Positions 52,193 through 61,441 of a DNA stretch of 64,000 nucleotides are shown piece by piece. Numbering within the stretch: position 1 is the first letter of the stretch; the number at the start of each line of letters is the position of its first letter. Source of the DNA: an uncultured Alkaliphilus sp. (GTDB lineage: Bacteria; Bacillota; Clostridia; Peptostreptococcales; Natronincolaceae); contig CALJEQ010000009.1 in NCBI GenBank assembly GCA_938074565.1, positions 17,457 to 81,456 on the forward strand, given 5' to 3'. Under the pieces are notes generated by a model, which was not told the origin of the DNA, ran no database searches, and saw nothing but the letters and a program-made list of their open reading frames with translations. The position numbers and the translations under genes are program-made.

Positions 52193-53494
52193 GTGTTAGG
52201 TATTATTATTGGATTAGCTTTACTAATGTATTTAGCTTACAGAGGAATGTCAATTATTTGGATTGCACCTATTTGTGCAGTTATTGTTGCTGTGTCGGGA
52301 GGACTAGAGTTACTACCAGCTTATTCGGAAACTTATATGGGAGGTTTAGTTGGATTTGCTAAATCTTGGTTTCCAGCCTTCTTATTGGGGGCAATTTTCG
52401 GTAAGGTTATGGACGAATCAGGGGCAGCCCGTTCAGTAGCCTATTATATTACAAAGATAATAGGAACAAAGTTAGCTATAGTTGCTGTAGTGGTGGCTTG
52501 TGGAATCTTAACTTATGGAGGAGTATCATTATTCGTAGTAGTATTTGCCATCTATCCTTTAGCAGTTGCTCTTTTTAGAGAAGCAAATATTTCTAGAAAA
52601 CTAATTCCAGGTGCAATTGCTTTAGGTTCATTTACCTTTACAATGACAGCACTACCAGGAAGTCCACAAATTCAAAATTTAATTCCAATGCCTTACTTTG
52701 GTACAACACCAGCAGCGGCTCCAATTATGGGTATTGCTGGAGCACTTGTGATGTTTGGTGGTGGTATACTATGGTTAAGTTATAGACAGAAAAAATTAAC
52801 AGCAGCAGGAGAAGTTTTTATAGAACTGGATAAAAAAGTAGATGAAATTAATGCTCAATCATTACCAAATCCTCTTTTATCTTCTATTCCGTTAATCTTA
52901 GTTATCGTTGTATTAAACGTATTTACTAAAGATTTACCAGCAGCACAACAGGTTATTCCACCATTGGTAACTGGAATAATTGCAGCTATTTTATTAAACA
53001 TAAAAAGACTTCCTAAGTTGGTGGAAACCATTAATCTAGGGGCATCAGGTTCTGTATTAGCAATAATTAATACTAGTGCAGCTGTAGGGTTTGGAGCTGT
53101 TGTTAGAGCAGTTCCAGGGTTTGAAACATTAACTAACTTTGTACTAGGTATTCCAGGTAATCCACTAATATCTGAAGCAGTAGCAGTAAACATATTGGCA
53201 GGGGCAACAGGTTCGGCATCTGGGGGTATGGGTATTGCACTGGCGGCATTAGGTGAAAAGTATATGCAGCTGGCAACTTCCACAGGTATATCACCAGAAG
53301 CTTTCCATAGAATAGCATCTATGTCCAGTGGTGGATTAGATACACTACCCCATAACGGGGCGGTACTAACACTATTGGCAGTAACGGCAATGACCCATAA
53401 AGACTCCTACAAAGACATTTTTATGGTTGGAACAGTGATTCCCATAGTAGCAGTAATTGTTGGTATTATTTTAGCTAGTATTGGTCTTGTATAG
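52193..53494 (+). CDS. GntP-family permease, probably for hydroxy/keto acids
   Basis: 433 residues with about twelve hydrophobic segments; GGVSLFVVVFAIYPLAVALF, ALPGSPQIQNLIPMPYFGT and GGLDTLPHNGAVLTLLAV are typical of GntP/YxjC-like transporters. It starts with GTG at 52193 after GGAGGGGG; the ATG two bases earlier is in another frame and stops after two codons. The context (CoA-transferase before, short-chain dehydrogenase after) suggests uptake of 3-hydroxybutyrate, acetoacetate or a similar acid rather than gluconate. The substrate is inferred. Confidence 0.88.
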   Translation: MLGIIIGLALLMYLAYRGMSIIWIAPICAVIVAVSGGLELLPAYSETYMGGLVGFAKSWFPAFLLGAIFGKVMDESGAARSVAYYITKIIGTKLAIVAVVVACGILTYGGVSLFVVVFAIYPLAVALFREANISRKLIPGAIALGSFTFTMTALPGSPQIQNLIPMPYFGTTPAAAPIMGIAGALVMFGGGILWLSYRQKKLTAAGEVFIELDKKVDEINAQSLPNPLLSSIPLILVIVVLNVFTKDLPAAQQVIPPLVTGIIAAILLNIKRLPKLVETINLGASGSVLAIINTSAAVGFGAVVRAVPGFETLTNFVLGIPGNPLISEAVAVNILAGATGSASGGMGIALAALGEKYMQLATSTGISPEAFHRIASMSSGGLDTLPHNGAVLTLLAVTAMTHKDSYKDIFMVGTVIPIVAVIVGIILASIGLV

Positions 53495-53573
53495 TATACC
53501 CAATATTAACTAATTAATTTATAAATACAAATGAATTATCTACTTATAAATTAAAACAAACGGAGGCGATGAA

Positions 53574-54314
53574 ATGAGATTAAAAGATAAGGTTGCAGTT
53601 GTTACAGGGTCTACATCTGGAATTGGTAAAGCAGCAGTAAAGAGATTTGCTGAAGAAGGTGCAAAAGTAGTTGTTTGGGGTACTAACAGTGATGATGTTG
53701 AAAGGGTTTCAAACCAAATTATCGAAACAGGAGCTGAAGTTTTGGGAGTTGTAGCTAATGTAGTCAATTCTCAAGAAGTTAAAGACGCTATTGATAAAAT
53801 TACAGAACACTTCGGTAGAATTGATATTCTTGTTAATAACGCAGGAATTACTGCTGACGCACAGTTAGTAAAAATGACAGAAGAACAATTTGATAATGTA
53901 ATTTCTGTTAACTTAAAAGGTGTATATAACTGTGGGCAAGCAGTTGCAAAGATTATGGCAGAACAAAATAGTGGTGTAATTATTAATGTTTCATCGGTAG
54001 TGGGGATTTATGGAAACTTTGGTCAAACAAATTATGCTGCTACAAAGTTTGGTGTAATTGGTATGACAAAAACATGGGCTAAAGAGCTTGGTAGAAAAGG
54101 TGTTAGAGTCAATGCTGTTGCTCCAGGTTTTATTGTAACAGAAATGACAGAAAAAATGCCAGAAAAGGTATTAGAGATGATGAAGGGTAAATCTCCCTTA
54201 AATTTATTAGGAGAACCTATAGACATTGCAAATGCATTTTTATACTTAGCATCTGACGAAGCTAAGTTTGTTACAGGAACTGTATTAAGTGTAGATGGTG
54301 GAGCTGTATTATAA
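53574..54314 (+). CDS. Short-chain dehydrogenase/reductase (FabG/PhaB/BdhA-like)
   Basis: 246 residues. Cofactor loop TGSTSGIG (11-18), NNAG (88-91), catalytic Ser140/141, Tyr154 and Lys158 (YAATK) are intact. The family includes 3-oxoacyl-ACP reductase, acetoacetyl-CoA reductase and (R)-3-hydroxybutyrate dehydrogenase. A position among CoA-transferase, permease and beta-oxidation genes, away from fatty-acid synthesis, favours a C4 substrate, (R)-3-hydroxybutyrate or its CoA ester. GGAGGCG precedes the start; a terminator follows. Confidence 0.88.
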   Translation: MRLKDKVAVVTGSTSGIGKAAVKRFAEEGAKVVVWGTNSDDVERVSNQIIETGAEVLGVVANVVNSQEVKDAIDKITEHFGRIDILVNNAGITADAQLVKMTEEQFDNVISVNLKGVYNCGQAVAKIMAEQNSGVIINVSSVVGIYGNFGQTNYAATKFGVIGMTKTWAKELGRKGVRVNAVAPGFIVTEMTEKMPEKVLEMMKGKSPLNLLGEPIDIANAFLYLASDEAKFVTGTVLSVDGGAVL

Positions 54315-54378
54315 AAGTGTAAGAAAGAAAACAGTGGTTAAAAAGGACCTTGAGTAAAAGGGAAAAGTAAACAGAAGT

Positions 54379-54413
54379 AAAGATAGCTGTACATAAATGG
54401 TACAGTTATCTTT
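54379..54413 (+). terminator. Terminator after SDR gene
   Basis: AAAGATAGCTGTAC and GTACAGTTATCTTT pair (one G-U) over a short loop; T-rich sequence follows. Confidence 0.8.
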
Positions 54414-54573
54414 ATCTTAGTTATTGTCGATAAATTAACAACAACATAATATCCAGTAATAACATGATATAAGGCTAATAAACAATTTATGTGTATAATA
54501 AATAGAGATTAATAACATATAATGAAATAAAAGAATGTATAAATGTTAAAAAAGTATCAACTTACAGTAATTT
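54414..54573. other. Upstream region of the MaoC-acyl-CoA dehydrogenase operon
   Basis: No gene in the 313 bases between SDR and MaoC. Beyond the terminator the segment is AT-rich and would be where an enhancer-binding activator sits, but I could not identify a clear paired site. Confidence 0.45.
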
Positions 54574-54589
54574 TGGTATAGATTTTGCA
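54574..54589 (+). promoter_or_regulatory. Sigma-54 promoter of the MaoC/acyl-CoA dehydrogenase/etf operon
   Basis: TGGTATAGATTTTGCA: GG (54575-54576) and GC (54587-54588) ten bases apart with TTTGC at -12. It differs from consensus at two -24 bases. Confidence 0.72.
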
Positions 54590-54627
54590 ATTAAATTATT
54601 GTAAGCATAATGAAAGGGGGAAACATT

Positions 54628-55044
54628 GTGAAAGGAAAAACAATATGTCAATTACAAATTGGAGATAAGGCATCTTTCCAAAAAACGATTTCAGAATCAG
54701 ATGTTTATTTGTATGCGGGAGTAAGTGGTGATTTTAACCCAGCTCATATTAATGAAAGTTATTCTAATGGTACTTTTTTTAAGGGTAGAATTGTTCATGG
54801 AATGTTAACTGCTGGGTTGATTTCAGCAGTACTGGGAACTCAATTACCAGGTCCAGGAACAGTATATTTATCTCAAGATTTGAAATTTCATGCCCCTGTA
54901 AGATTTGGTGATACAATAATTGCTGAAGTAGAAGTGATAGAGCTTATTAGTGAAAAAAACAGAGTTAAACTAAGTACAATTTGTAAGAACCAAAATGAAG
55001 AAGTTGTTTTATCTGGTACAGCTATGGTAATGCCACCAAAATAA
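54628..55044 (+). CDS. MaoC-type (R)-specific enoyl-CoA hydratase
   Basis: 138 residues from a GTG at 54628, 7 bases after AAAGGGGG; the ATG at 54610 overlaps that site. Single hot-dog domain with the catalytic pair Asp35 and His40 in VSGDFNPAHINE and the helix FFKGRIVHGMLTAGLIS, as in PhaJ hydratases that act on (R)-3-hydroxyacyl-CoA and crotonyl-CoA. It takes the place a crotonase would have in a standard clostridial butyrate operon. Confidence 0.92.
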   Translation: MKGKTICQLQIGDKASFQKTISESDVYLYAGVSGDFNPAHINESYSNGTFFKGRIVHGMLTAGLISAVLGTQLPGPGTVYLSQDLKFHAPVRFGDTIIAEVEVIELISEKNRVKLSTICKNQNEEVVLSGTAMVMPPK

Positions 55045-55074
55045 AATATAAGCTAACTGTAAGGAGGTAGTGGA

Positions 55075-56214
55075 ATGAACTTTAATTTAACAAAGGAACA
55101 GATTATGCTTCAGCAATTATATAGAGAATTTGCAGAAAAGGAAGTTAAACCTTTAGCAGAAGAAATAGATGAAAAAGAAATGTTTCCTATTGAAACAGTA
55201 GAAAAATTAGTACGATATGGTTTTATGGGTATTCCTTTCCCTAAAACCTATGGTGGAGCAGGAGGAGATGCTGTTGCCTATACAATGGCAGTAGAGGAAT
55301 TATCTAGAGTTTGTGCAACAACGGGTGTAATAGTCTCTGCCCATACGTCACTAGGAGCAGTACCAATTTATGAGTTTGGAACAGAAGAACAAAAACAAAA
55401 ATATTTAGTTCCATTGGCAAAAGGAGAAAAATTAGGAGCCTTCGGTCTAACGGAAGCAAATGCAGGTACAGATGCAGCTGCTCAGCAGACCACTGCAATA
55501 TTAGAAGGAGACTATTATATATTAAATGGTTCCAAAATATTTATTACCAATGCAGGTTATGCAGATACATATATTATTATGGCAATGACGGACAAGAGTG
55601 CAGGTACTAGAGGAATTTCAGCCTTTATAGTAGATGCCGAAACTGAAGGTTTTAAAATAGGAAAGAAAGAAGCAAAACTAGGAATAAAAGGATCTGCCAC
55701 TTGTGAACTTATCTTTGAAAACTGCAAAATCCCTAAAGAAAATCTACTAGGCAAAGAAGGAAAAGGATTTGGAATTGCTATGAAAACTTTAGATGGTGGG
55801 CGAATAGGAATTGCAGCCCAAGCATTAGGAATTGCACAAGGAGCATTAGATGCCACGGTATCTTATGTGAAGGAAAGAAAACAATTTGGCAAACCAATAT
55901 CCTACTTCCAAAATACTCAGTTTCAGTTGGCAGATATGGCTACTAAAATTGAAGCAGCAAGGCTACTGGTTTATAAAGCAGCCTATAAAAAAGATACTAA
56001 TCAACCCTATTCAAAGGATGCTGCTATGGCTAAACTTTACGCATCGGAAGTGGCAATGGAGATAACCACAAAGGCTGTACAACTACATGGTGGTTATGGG
56101 TATACAAGGGAATATGCTGTAGAGAGAATGATGAGGGATGCAAAAATTACTGAAATATACGAAGGAACTTCAGAAGTACAAAAAATGGTAATATCTGCTG
56201 ACTTATTGAGATAA
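55075..56214 (+). CDS. Short-chain acyl-CoA dehydrogenase (butyryl-CoA type)
   Basis: 379 residues, the standard acyl-CoA dehydrogenase length. FGLTEANAGTDAAAQQT (FAD/substrate loop), QALGIAQGALDATVSYVKER and QLHGGYGYTREYAVERMMRD are signatures; the catalytic base is Glu363 (IYEGTSEV) in the short-chain position. It most likely reduces crotonyl-CoA to butyryl-CoA with the adjacent EtfBA, possibly in a bifurcating complex. AAGGAGG precedes the ATG. Confidence 0.93.
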   Translation: MNFNLTKEQIMLQQLYREFAEKEVKPLAEEIDEKEMFPIETVEKLVRYGFMGIPFPKTYGGAGGDAVAYTMAVEELSRVCATTGVIVSAHTSLGAVPIYEFGTEEQKQKYLVPLAKGEKLGAFGLTEANAGTDAAAQQTTAILEGDYYILNGSKIFITNAGYADTYIIMAMTDKSAGTRGISAFIVDAETEGFKIGKKEAKLGIKGSATCELIFENCKIPKENLLGKEGKGFGIAMKTLDGGRIGIAAQALGIAQGALDATVSYVKERKQFGKPISYFQNTQFQLADMATKIEAARLLVYKAAYKKDTNQPYSKDAAMAKLYASEVAMEITTKAVQLHGGYGYTREYAVERMMRDAKITEIYEGTSEVQKMVISADLLR

Positions 56215-56228
56215 AGGAGGTCTACGTA

Positions 56229-57011
56229 ATGAATATTATTGTTTGTATAAAACAAGTACCAGATACAACAGAAGTAAAATTAGATCCAAAGACAGGTACA
56301 TTAATTAGAGACGGAGTCCCAAGTATCATTAATCCAGACGACAAAAGTGGACTAGAAGCTGCACTAAAACTTAAGGACGACTTAGGAGCCCACGTTACTG
56401 TGTTAACCATGGGGCCTCAACAAGCAGAAGTAGCTTTGAGGGAAGCCTTAGCAATGGGGGCAGATAGAGCCATTCTTTTAACTGATAGGGCATTTGCAGG
56501 GGCAGACACATGGGCAACTTCCTGTACATTGGCGGCTGCCATTAATAAAATAGACTACGATTTAATTATAGCTGGTAGACAAGCAATAGATGGAGATACA
56601 GCACAGGTGGGGCCACAAATAGCAGAACATTTAAAGCTGCCACAAGTAAGCTACGTAGAAGGTTTAAAGGTGGAGGGTAGCTCATTAATTCTAAAAAGGG
56701 TATTTGAAGATAGGTATCATTTAGTTAAGGTAAAGACACCATGCTTAATTACTACCCTAAAGGAAATGAATGAACCTCGTTATATGAGTGTAGGTGGAAT
56801 AATAGATGCTTATAGAGAAAAAGAAATAGAGGTTTGGAACTTAAAGGATATTGAAGTAGATCACTCTAATTTAGGTTTAAAGGGTTCTCCTACAAAAGTA
56901 AAGAAGTCCTTTACAAAAGGAGTTAAAACAGCGGGAAAACTATACGAAGTAGGTCATAAAGAAGCGGCTAAAATTATTGTAGAAAAATTAAAGGAAAAAT
57001 ACATTATATAA
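56229..57011 (+). CDS. etfB: Electron transfer flavoprotein beta subunit
   Basis: 260 residues; MNIIVCIKQVPDTTEVKLD is the usual EtfB start, and LALGGRQAIDGDT-like IIAGRQAIDGDTAQVGPQIA and LITTLKEMNEPRYMS are its nucleotide-binding and docking segments. It passes electrons between the acyl-CoA dehydrogenase and other carriers. Only 14 bp separate it from the dehydrogenase gene, with AAGGAGG in the gap. Confidence 0.95.
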   Translation: MNIIVCIKQVPDTTEVKLDPKTGTLIRDGVPSIINPDDKSGLEAALKLKDDLGAHVTVLTMGPQQAEVALREALAMGADRAILLTDRAFAGADTWATSCTLAAAINKIDYDLIIAGRQAIDGDTAQVGPQIAEHLKLPQVSYVEGLKVEGSSLILKRVFEDRYHLVKVKTPCLITTLKEMNEPRYMSVGGIIDAYREKEIEVWNLKDIEVDHSNLGLKGSPTKVKKSFTKGVKTAGKLYEVGHKEAAKIIVEKLKEKYII

Positions 57012-57026
57012 GTAGGGAGGGATACC

Positions 57027-58037
57027 ATGAACATTTCAGAGTATAGAGGTGTATGGGTTTTTGCTGAACAAAGAGACGGAGAAATACAAAAAGTGTCCTT
57101 AGAATTATTAGGTAAAGGAAGGGAATTGGCAGATCAATTAGAAACTAAATTAACAGCTGTATTATTGGGAAATCATATAAAAAACAGTGCATCTGAATTA
57201 ATATATTATGGTGCTGATGAAGTAATTGTGGTGGAGGATGCTTTGTTAGATATATATACCACAGAACCTTATACAAAGGTACTGACAGAAATTATCAATG
57301 AGAATAAACCAGAAATAATTTTAATGGGAGCAACAGCCCTTGGTAGAGACTTAGCACCTAGGGTATCTGCTAGAATCCACACGGGTTTAACTGCTGACTG
57401 TACAACTTTAGAAATTGAGGAAGAAACAAATCATTTGCTGATGACAAGACCAGCCTTTGGTGGAAATATTATGGCAACCATTATTTGTCCAGACCATAGA
57501 CCTCAAATGTCCACTGTTAGACCAGGGGTAATGATTAAACTAGAGCGAGATGAAAGTCGTAGGGGAGATATTGTTGAGGTTACTTCTACATTGACAAAAG
57601 AAGATATGAATGTAGAAATAATAGAAGTAGTAAAGGAAACAAAACAAAAAAAGAAGATAGAAGAAGCTGAAGTGCTTATTTCTGGTGGTCGTGGAGTAGG
57701 GAAGAAAGAAAACTTTCAAACATTAGAATTACTAGCAAAAGAACTGGGGGGGCTTGTTTCAGGCTCTAGAGCTGTGGTGGATAACGGTTGGATAGAAAGA
57801 GATTACCAAGTGGGACAAACAGGAAAAACAGTAAGACCTAATCTATATATTGCTTGTGGTATTTCAGGCGCCATCCAACATGTAACAGGAATGGAAGAAT
57901 CGGAATTAATTGTTGCCATTAATAAAAATGCATCTGCACCTATTTTTGAATTAGCAGATGTTGGAATAGTTGGAGATGTTGAAAAGGTTCTTCCTGCTGT
58001 AATAGATGAATTAAGGTTACTTAAGCAAAAAGCTTAA
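57027..58037 (+). CDS. etfA: Electron transfer flavoprotein alpha subunit
   Basis: 336 residues. The N-terminal half has [20 protein letters not shown], the C-terminal FAD domain has [26 protein letters not shown] and [19 protein letters not shown]. It forms the Etf heterodimer with EtfB. No extra ferredoxin domain is fused. It is the last gene of the sigma-54 operon; a hairpin terminator follows. Confidence 0.95.
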   Translation: MNISEYRGVWVFAEQRDGEIQKVSLELLGKGRELADQLETKLTAVLLGNHIKNSASELIYYGADEVIVVEDALLDIYTTEPYTKVLTEIINENKPEIILMGATALGRDLAPRVSARIHTGLTADCTTLEIEEETNHLLMTRPAFGGNIMATIICPDHRPQMSTVRPGVMIKLERDESRRGDIVEVTSTLTKEDMNVEIIEVVKETKQKKKIEEAEVLISGGRGVGKKENFQTLELLAKELGGLVSGSRAVVDNGWIERDYQVGQTGKTVRPNLYIACGISGAIQHVTGMEESELIVAINKNASAPIFELADVGIVGDVEKVLPAVIDELRLLKQKA

Positions 58038-58081
58038 TAAAAACAATAGTAAAAAAGAATAGTAAAAAGAGTCTTAAAATG

Positions 58082-58130
58082 AAGTGCACCCCAAATGTTA
58101 AAACATTTAGCATTGGGAGGTGCACTTTAT
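58082..58130 (+). terminator. Terminator after etfA
   Basis: AAGTGCACC-CCAAATG and CATTGGG-AGGTGCACTT arms form a long, slightly bulged stem, followed by TTATTATTAAA. Confidence 0.8.
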
Positions 58131-58158
58131 TATTAAAAATCTTTTTATTTACAAAATA

Positions 58159-58187
58159 TTGCAAAGCTAATGATAAACTGTTAAAAT
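58159..58187 (+). promoter_or_regulatory. Probable sigma-A promoter for coaX
   Basis: TTGCAA (58159-58164), 17-base spacer, TAAAAT (58182-58187), about 115 bases before the coaX ATG. Confidence 0.65.
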
Positions 58188-58302
58188 GATACGGTAAAAA
58201 ACAATAACACAAAATGGGTTTACAAGGAAGGTTTTATGTACTTAGTTTTTAAGTAGTTATAAACCTTAGGAGTAAAAAATAAAAAGAATAGAAGGTGTAC
58301 AA

Positions 58303-59106
58303 ATGATATTAGTGTTTGATGTAGGAAATACAAATATTGTTTTAGGTGTATATAAAGAAAAAGAGTTGGTTGATTTCTGGCGTATTGCCACAGATAAAAA
58401 TAAAACATCAGATGAGTATGGACTGTTGATTTATCAACTATTTCAGTATGGAGACATAGATATTAAAGAAGTAAAAGATGTTATTATTTCATCTGTAGTA
58501 CCAAATATCATGTACTCACTAGAACTTGCAGTAAGAAAATTCTTTGGAATGGACCCAATTGTAGTAGGACCAGGCATAAAAACAGGTATGAACATTAAAT
58601 ACGATAATCCCAAGCAGGTGGGAGCAGATCGAATTGTTAATGCAGTAGCTGCATATGACAAATATGGAGGACCATTAATTATAGTAGACTTTGGTACTGC
58701 CACTACCTTCTGTGCCATTTCAGAAAATGGAGACTACCTTGGAGGAACCATATCTCCAGGAATAAAAATCTCCAGTGATGCATTATTTCAACAGGCGGCA
58801 AAATTACCGAGGGTAGAATTGATTAAACCTGGTAAAGTAATATGTAAAAATACTGTTAACAGTATTCAATCAGGTATCATTTATGGCTATGTAGGCTTAG
58901 TAGAGCATATTATTAAAAAAATGATGATTGAATTAAAATCAGACAATATAAAGGTAATTGCAACAGGTGGATTATCCAGTTTGATAGCCAGCGAGACTGA
59001 ATATATCCATGTGGTGGACAAGTTCCTAACATTAGAAGGTTTAAATATTATTTATGATAGAAATAAAGATGAAAGAAATAAAACTATTAATAAAAGTCAG
59101 GACTAA
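58303..59106 (+). CDS. coaX: Type III pantothenate kinase
   Basis: 267 residues of the ASKHA-fold type III enzyme, which makes 4'-phosphopantothenate, the first step to coenzyme A, and needs a monovalent cation. [12 protein letters not shown] (phosphate loop), [33 protein letters not shown] and [11 protein letters not shown] are all present. It often lies with birA and dus in Firmicutes, and dus indeed follows here. Confidence 0.95.
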   Translation: MILVFDVGNTNIVLGVYKEKELVDFWRIATDKNKTSDEYGLLIYQLFQYGDIDIKEVKDVIISSVVPNIMYSLELAVRKFFGMDPIVVGPGIKTGMNIKYDNPKQVGADRIVNAVAAYDKYGGPLIIVDFGTATTFCAISENGDYLGGTISPGIKISSDALFQQAAKLPRVELIKPGKVICKNTVNSIQSGIIYGYVGLVEHIIKKMMIELKSDNIKVIATGGLSSLIASETEYIHVVDKFLTLEGLNIIYDRNKDERNKTINKSQD

Positions 59107-59190
59107 CCCTGGCTTTTATTTTAGTGAAAAACACATATTCAGGGAATAATATTGATTAAATATGAAAAATGTTTTACAGAGGTGATGTTT

Positions 59191-60162
59191 ATGAAGATAG
59201 GAGAAATACAACTTGATAATAATGTTTTTTTAGCCCCTATGGCAGGTGTAACAGATTTACCTTTTCGTTTAATTTGTATGGAATTAAATTGTGGTATGGT
59301 TTATACGGAAATGGTGAGTGCAAAGGGACTATACTATAAAGATAAAAAAACAGAAGAATTGTTAAAGATTGAAGAAGAGGAAAAGCCTGTAGCTATACAA
59401 ATTTTTGGGTCAGAGCCAGCAATAATGGCAAAAGCCGCATATCTACTAAATGATAGAGAAAATTTAATATTAGATATAAATATGGGTTGTCCAACCCCCA
59501 AAATTATTAAAAATGGAGATGGTAGTGCTTTAATGAAAAATCCTAAACTTGCTGGTGAAGTAATTGCAGCTGTAGTAAAGGAGTCTGTAAAGCCTGTCAC
59601 AGTTAAAATTAGAAAAGGTTGGGACGATAACCATGTAAATGCAGTAGAAATGGCAAAAGTTATTGAAGCCAATGGAGGTAAAGCAGTTACCGTTCATGGA
59701 AGAACAAGAGAACAGTTTTATTCAGGAAAAGCAGATTGGGATATTATTAAAAAAGTTAAAGAAGCCGTTACAATCCCTGTAATAGGAAATGGTGACGTTG
59801 TTACAATAGAAGATGCAATCAATATTTTTCATCATACAAAATGTGATGGGGTTATGATTGGTAGAGGTTCACAAGGTAATCCGTGGATATTTGACCGAAT
59901 ACATCATTATGTAAAAACAGGAGAAGTGTTACCAGAACCCAATTTAAAGGAACGTATTGACTTAATTATCAAACATCTAAATTTAGTTATAGAGAAAAAA
60001 GGTGAGTATGTAGCGATTAGAGAAATGAGAAAACATATTTCTTGGTATATGAAGGGATATAAAAACACTGCTCAACTTAGAAATACAGTGAATCATATAG
60101 AATCTAAAATAGAAATGGAAAAGTTGTTGTTAGATTATTATGAATCAATCATTACGGATTAA
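59191..60162 (+). CDS. tRNA-dihydrouridine synthase
   Basis: 323 residues of the DusB-like FMN-dependent family. [39 protein letters not shown] (catalytic Cys within), [19 protein letters not shown] and [15 protein letters not shown] are diagnostic. It reduces specific uridines in tRNA D-loops. The ATG at 59191 follows AGAGGTGA; an earlier in-frame start at 59152 lacks a site. It probably belongs with coaX in one transcript. Confidence 0.94.
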   Translation: MKIGEIQLDNNVFLAPMAGVTDLPFRLICMELNCGMVYTEMVSAKGLYYKDKKTEELLKIEEEEKPVAIQIFGSEPAIMAKAAYLLNDRENLILDINMGCPTPKIIKNGDGSALMKNPKLAGEVIAAVVKESVKPVTVKIRKGWDDNHVNAVEMAKVIEANGGKAVTVHGRTREQFYSGKADWDIIKKVKEAVTIPVIGNGDVVTIEDAINIFHHTKCDGVMIGRGSQGNPWIFDRIHHYVKTGEVLPEPNLKERIDLIIKHLNLVIEKKGEYVAIREMRKHISWYMKGYKNTAQLRNTVNHIESKIEMEKLLLDYYESIITD

Positions 60163-60223
60163 AGTATAACCCTCTTATTATAGACAATAATACAGTTAGA
60201 TGTTATGTCTAGGAGGGGGTTAT

Positions 60224-61183
60224 ATGAAGAAAATTGTAAGTATTAGTATCGGCAGTTCTAAAAGGGACCATCAAGCAGAAATACAAGTAGAAGGAGAAGT
60301 ATACCAAATACAGAGACTGGGGACAAATGGTAGTCTTGATAGGGCAATACAGCTAATTCGTTCCCTTGATGGACATGTTGATGCTTTTGGAATGGGAGGG
60401 ATAGACCTCTATTTGTGGGGTGGAAAAAGACGTTATGTGATTAGAGAAGCCCTTCAACTTAAAAATGCAGCAAAGAAAACACCCATTGTTGATGGTTCTG
60501 GTTTGAAAAATACATTAGAACGAAGAGTAATAAGTTATTTACAAGAGGAGAAAATTATAGATTTTCAAAAAAAAAATATTTTAATTACATCTGCAATGGA
60601 TCGTTTCGGCATGGCCGAAATGTTAAAAAAGACTGGCGGAAATTTAATAATAGGTGATTTAATCTTTGGGCTAGGGGTAAATATTCCTTTATATTCACTG
60701 GAACAACTACACTTGCTTTCACGGGTTTTAGCACCTGTTGTATGTAAATTACCATTTAAATGGTTGTATCCAACAGGGGAAAAGCAAAATTATAATATTA
60801 AAGGCAAGTTTGAAGTTTATTATAATCAAGCGGAAATTATAGCTGGGGATTATCACTATATCAAACGATATATGCCATATAACATGAAGGATAAAATAGT
60901 TATCACCAATACTATAACAGAAGTAGATTTAGTAGAACTTAAAGAACGAGGTGTAGAGTTGGTGGTTACCACCACTCCTGAAATAAGTGGCAGGTCATTT
61001 GGAACAAATGTAATAGAGGCGCTTTTAGTGGCTATCCTTAGAGATCGGGGAGAAGCAGAGTTACCACCAAATTATGATGGACTAATAGAAGTTTTAAAAC
61101 TGTCACCTAGAATTGAATATTTACAACAAAAGTTAAAAGATAATAGTAACAAGGAAATCACTAACAAATCATATGAAAATTGA
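60224..61183 (+). CDS. Quinate-5-dehydrogenase-like conserved protein, substrate unknown
   Basis: 319 residues from the ATG at 60224 after AGGAGGGGG. It begins MKKIVSISIGSSKRDHQAEI and contains AFGMGGIDLYLWGGKRRYVI, ILITSAMDRFGMAEMLKKTG and ELVVTTTPEISGRSFGTNVIEA. I recall clostridial homologues labelled quinate 5-dehydrogenase, but no experimentally supported activity, and the glycine pattern is not a classical dinucleotide loop. It lies between dus and greA in a housekeeping run. The name should be treated as a family label only. Confidence 0.75.
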   Translation: MKKIVSISIGSSKRDHQAEIQVEGEVYQIQRLGTNGSLDRAIQLIRSLDGHVDAFGMGGIDLYLWGGKRRYVIREALQLKNAAKKTPIVDGSGLKNTLERRVISYLQEEKIIDFQKKNILITSAMDRFGMAEMLKKTGGNLIIGDLIFGLGVNIPLYSLEQLHLLSRVLAPVVCKLPFKWLYPTGEKQNYNIKGKFEVYYNQAEIIAGDYHYIKRYMPYNMKDKIVITNTITEVDLVELKERGVELVVTTTPEISGRSFGTNVIEALLVAILRDRGEAELPPNYDGLIEVLKLSPRIEYLQQKLKDNSNKEITNKSYEN

Positions 61184-61215
61184 AGTTTCGTATTCGCTGG
61201 TTTGGTTTATTTAAC

Positions 61216-61244
61216 TTGACAATTAATACCTGCTGGCTTATAAT
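61216..61244 (+). promoter_or_regulatory. Consensus sigma-A promoter of greA-lysS
   Basis: TTGACA (61216-61221), 17-base spacer, TATAAT (61239-61244): a perfect match. The start point near 61251 gives a leader of about 190 bases. Confidence 0.88.
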
Positions 61245-61264
61245 ATCTACAACATATGGGAAGT

Positions 61265-61317
61265 AAGCACTGTATTAGTCAGTGCTTCTTATACTGTTAC
61301 AGGGTAGTATTTCCAGT
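61265..61317 (+). promoter_or_regulatory. Two-hairpin leader of greA
   Basis: AAGCACTG (61265-61272) pairs with CAGTGCTT (61280-61287) over a seven-base loop, 15 bases after the predicted start of transcription; ATACT/AGTAT forms a second small hairpin about 61290-61309. The first could act as an early terminator or pause site. Confidence 0.5.
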
Positions 61318-61441
61318 GAAAACTACAATTAAATATGAATAAATTTGGTTGTAGGGCATATATTATCTATCAATATACATAAAAATTTTTAAATAATATT
61401 AATTATTTTAATAAAATCGGGCAAAGGAGAGGGGTATACAT

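Noticed and set aside
58236..58256. Six-codon ORF (MYLVFK) with a good AAGGAAGG site in the coaX leader
   Set aside because: Too short to distinguish from chance and with no attenuator-like hairpin or codon bias tied to coaX.
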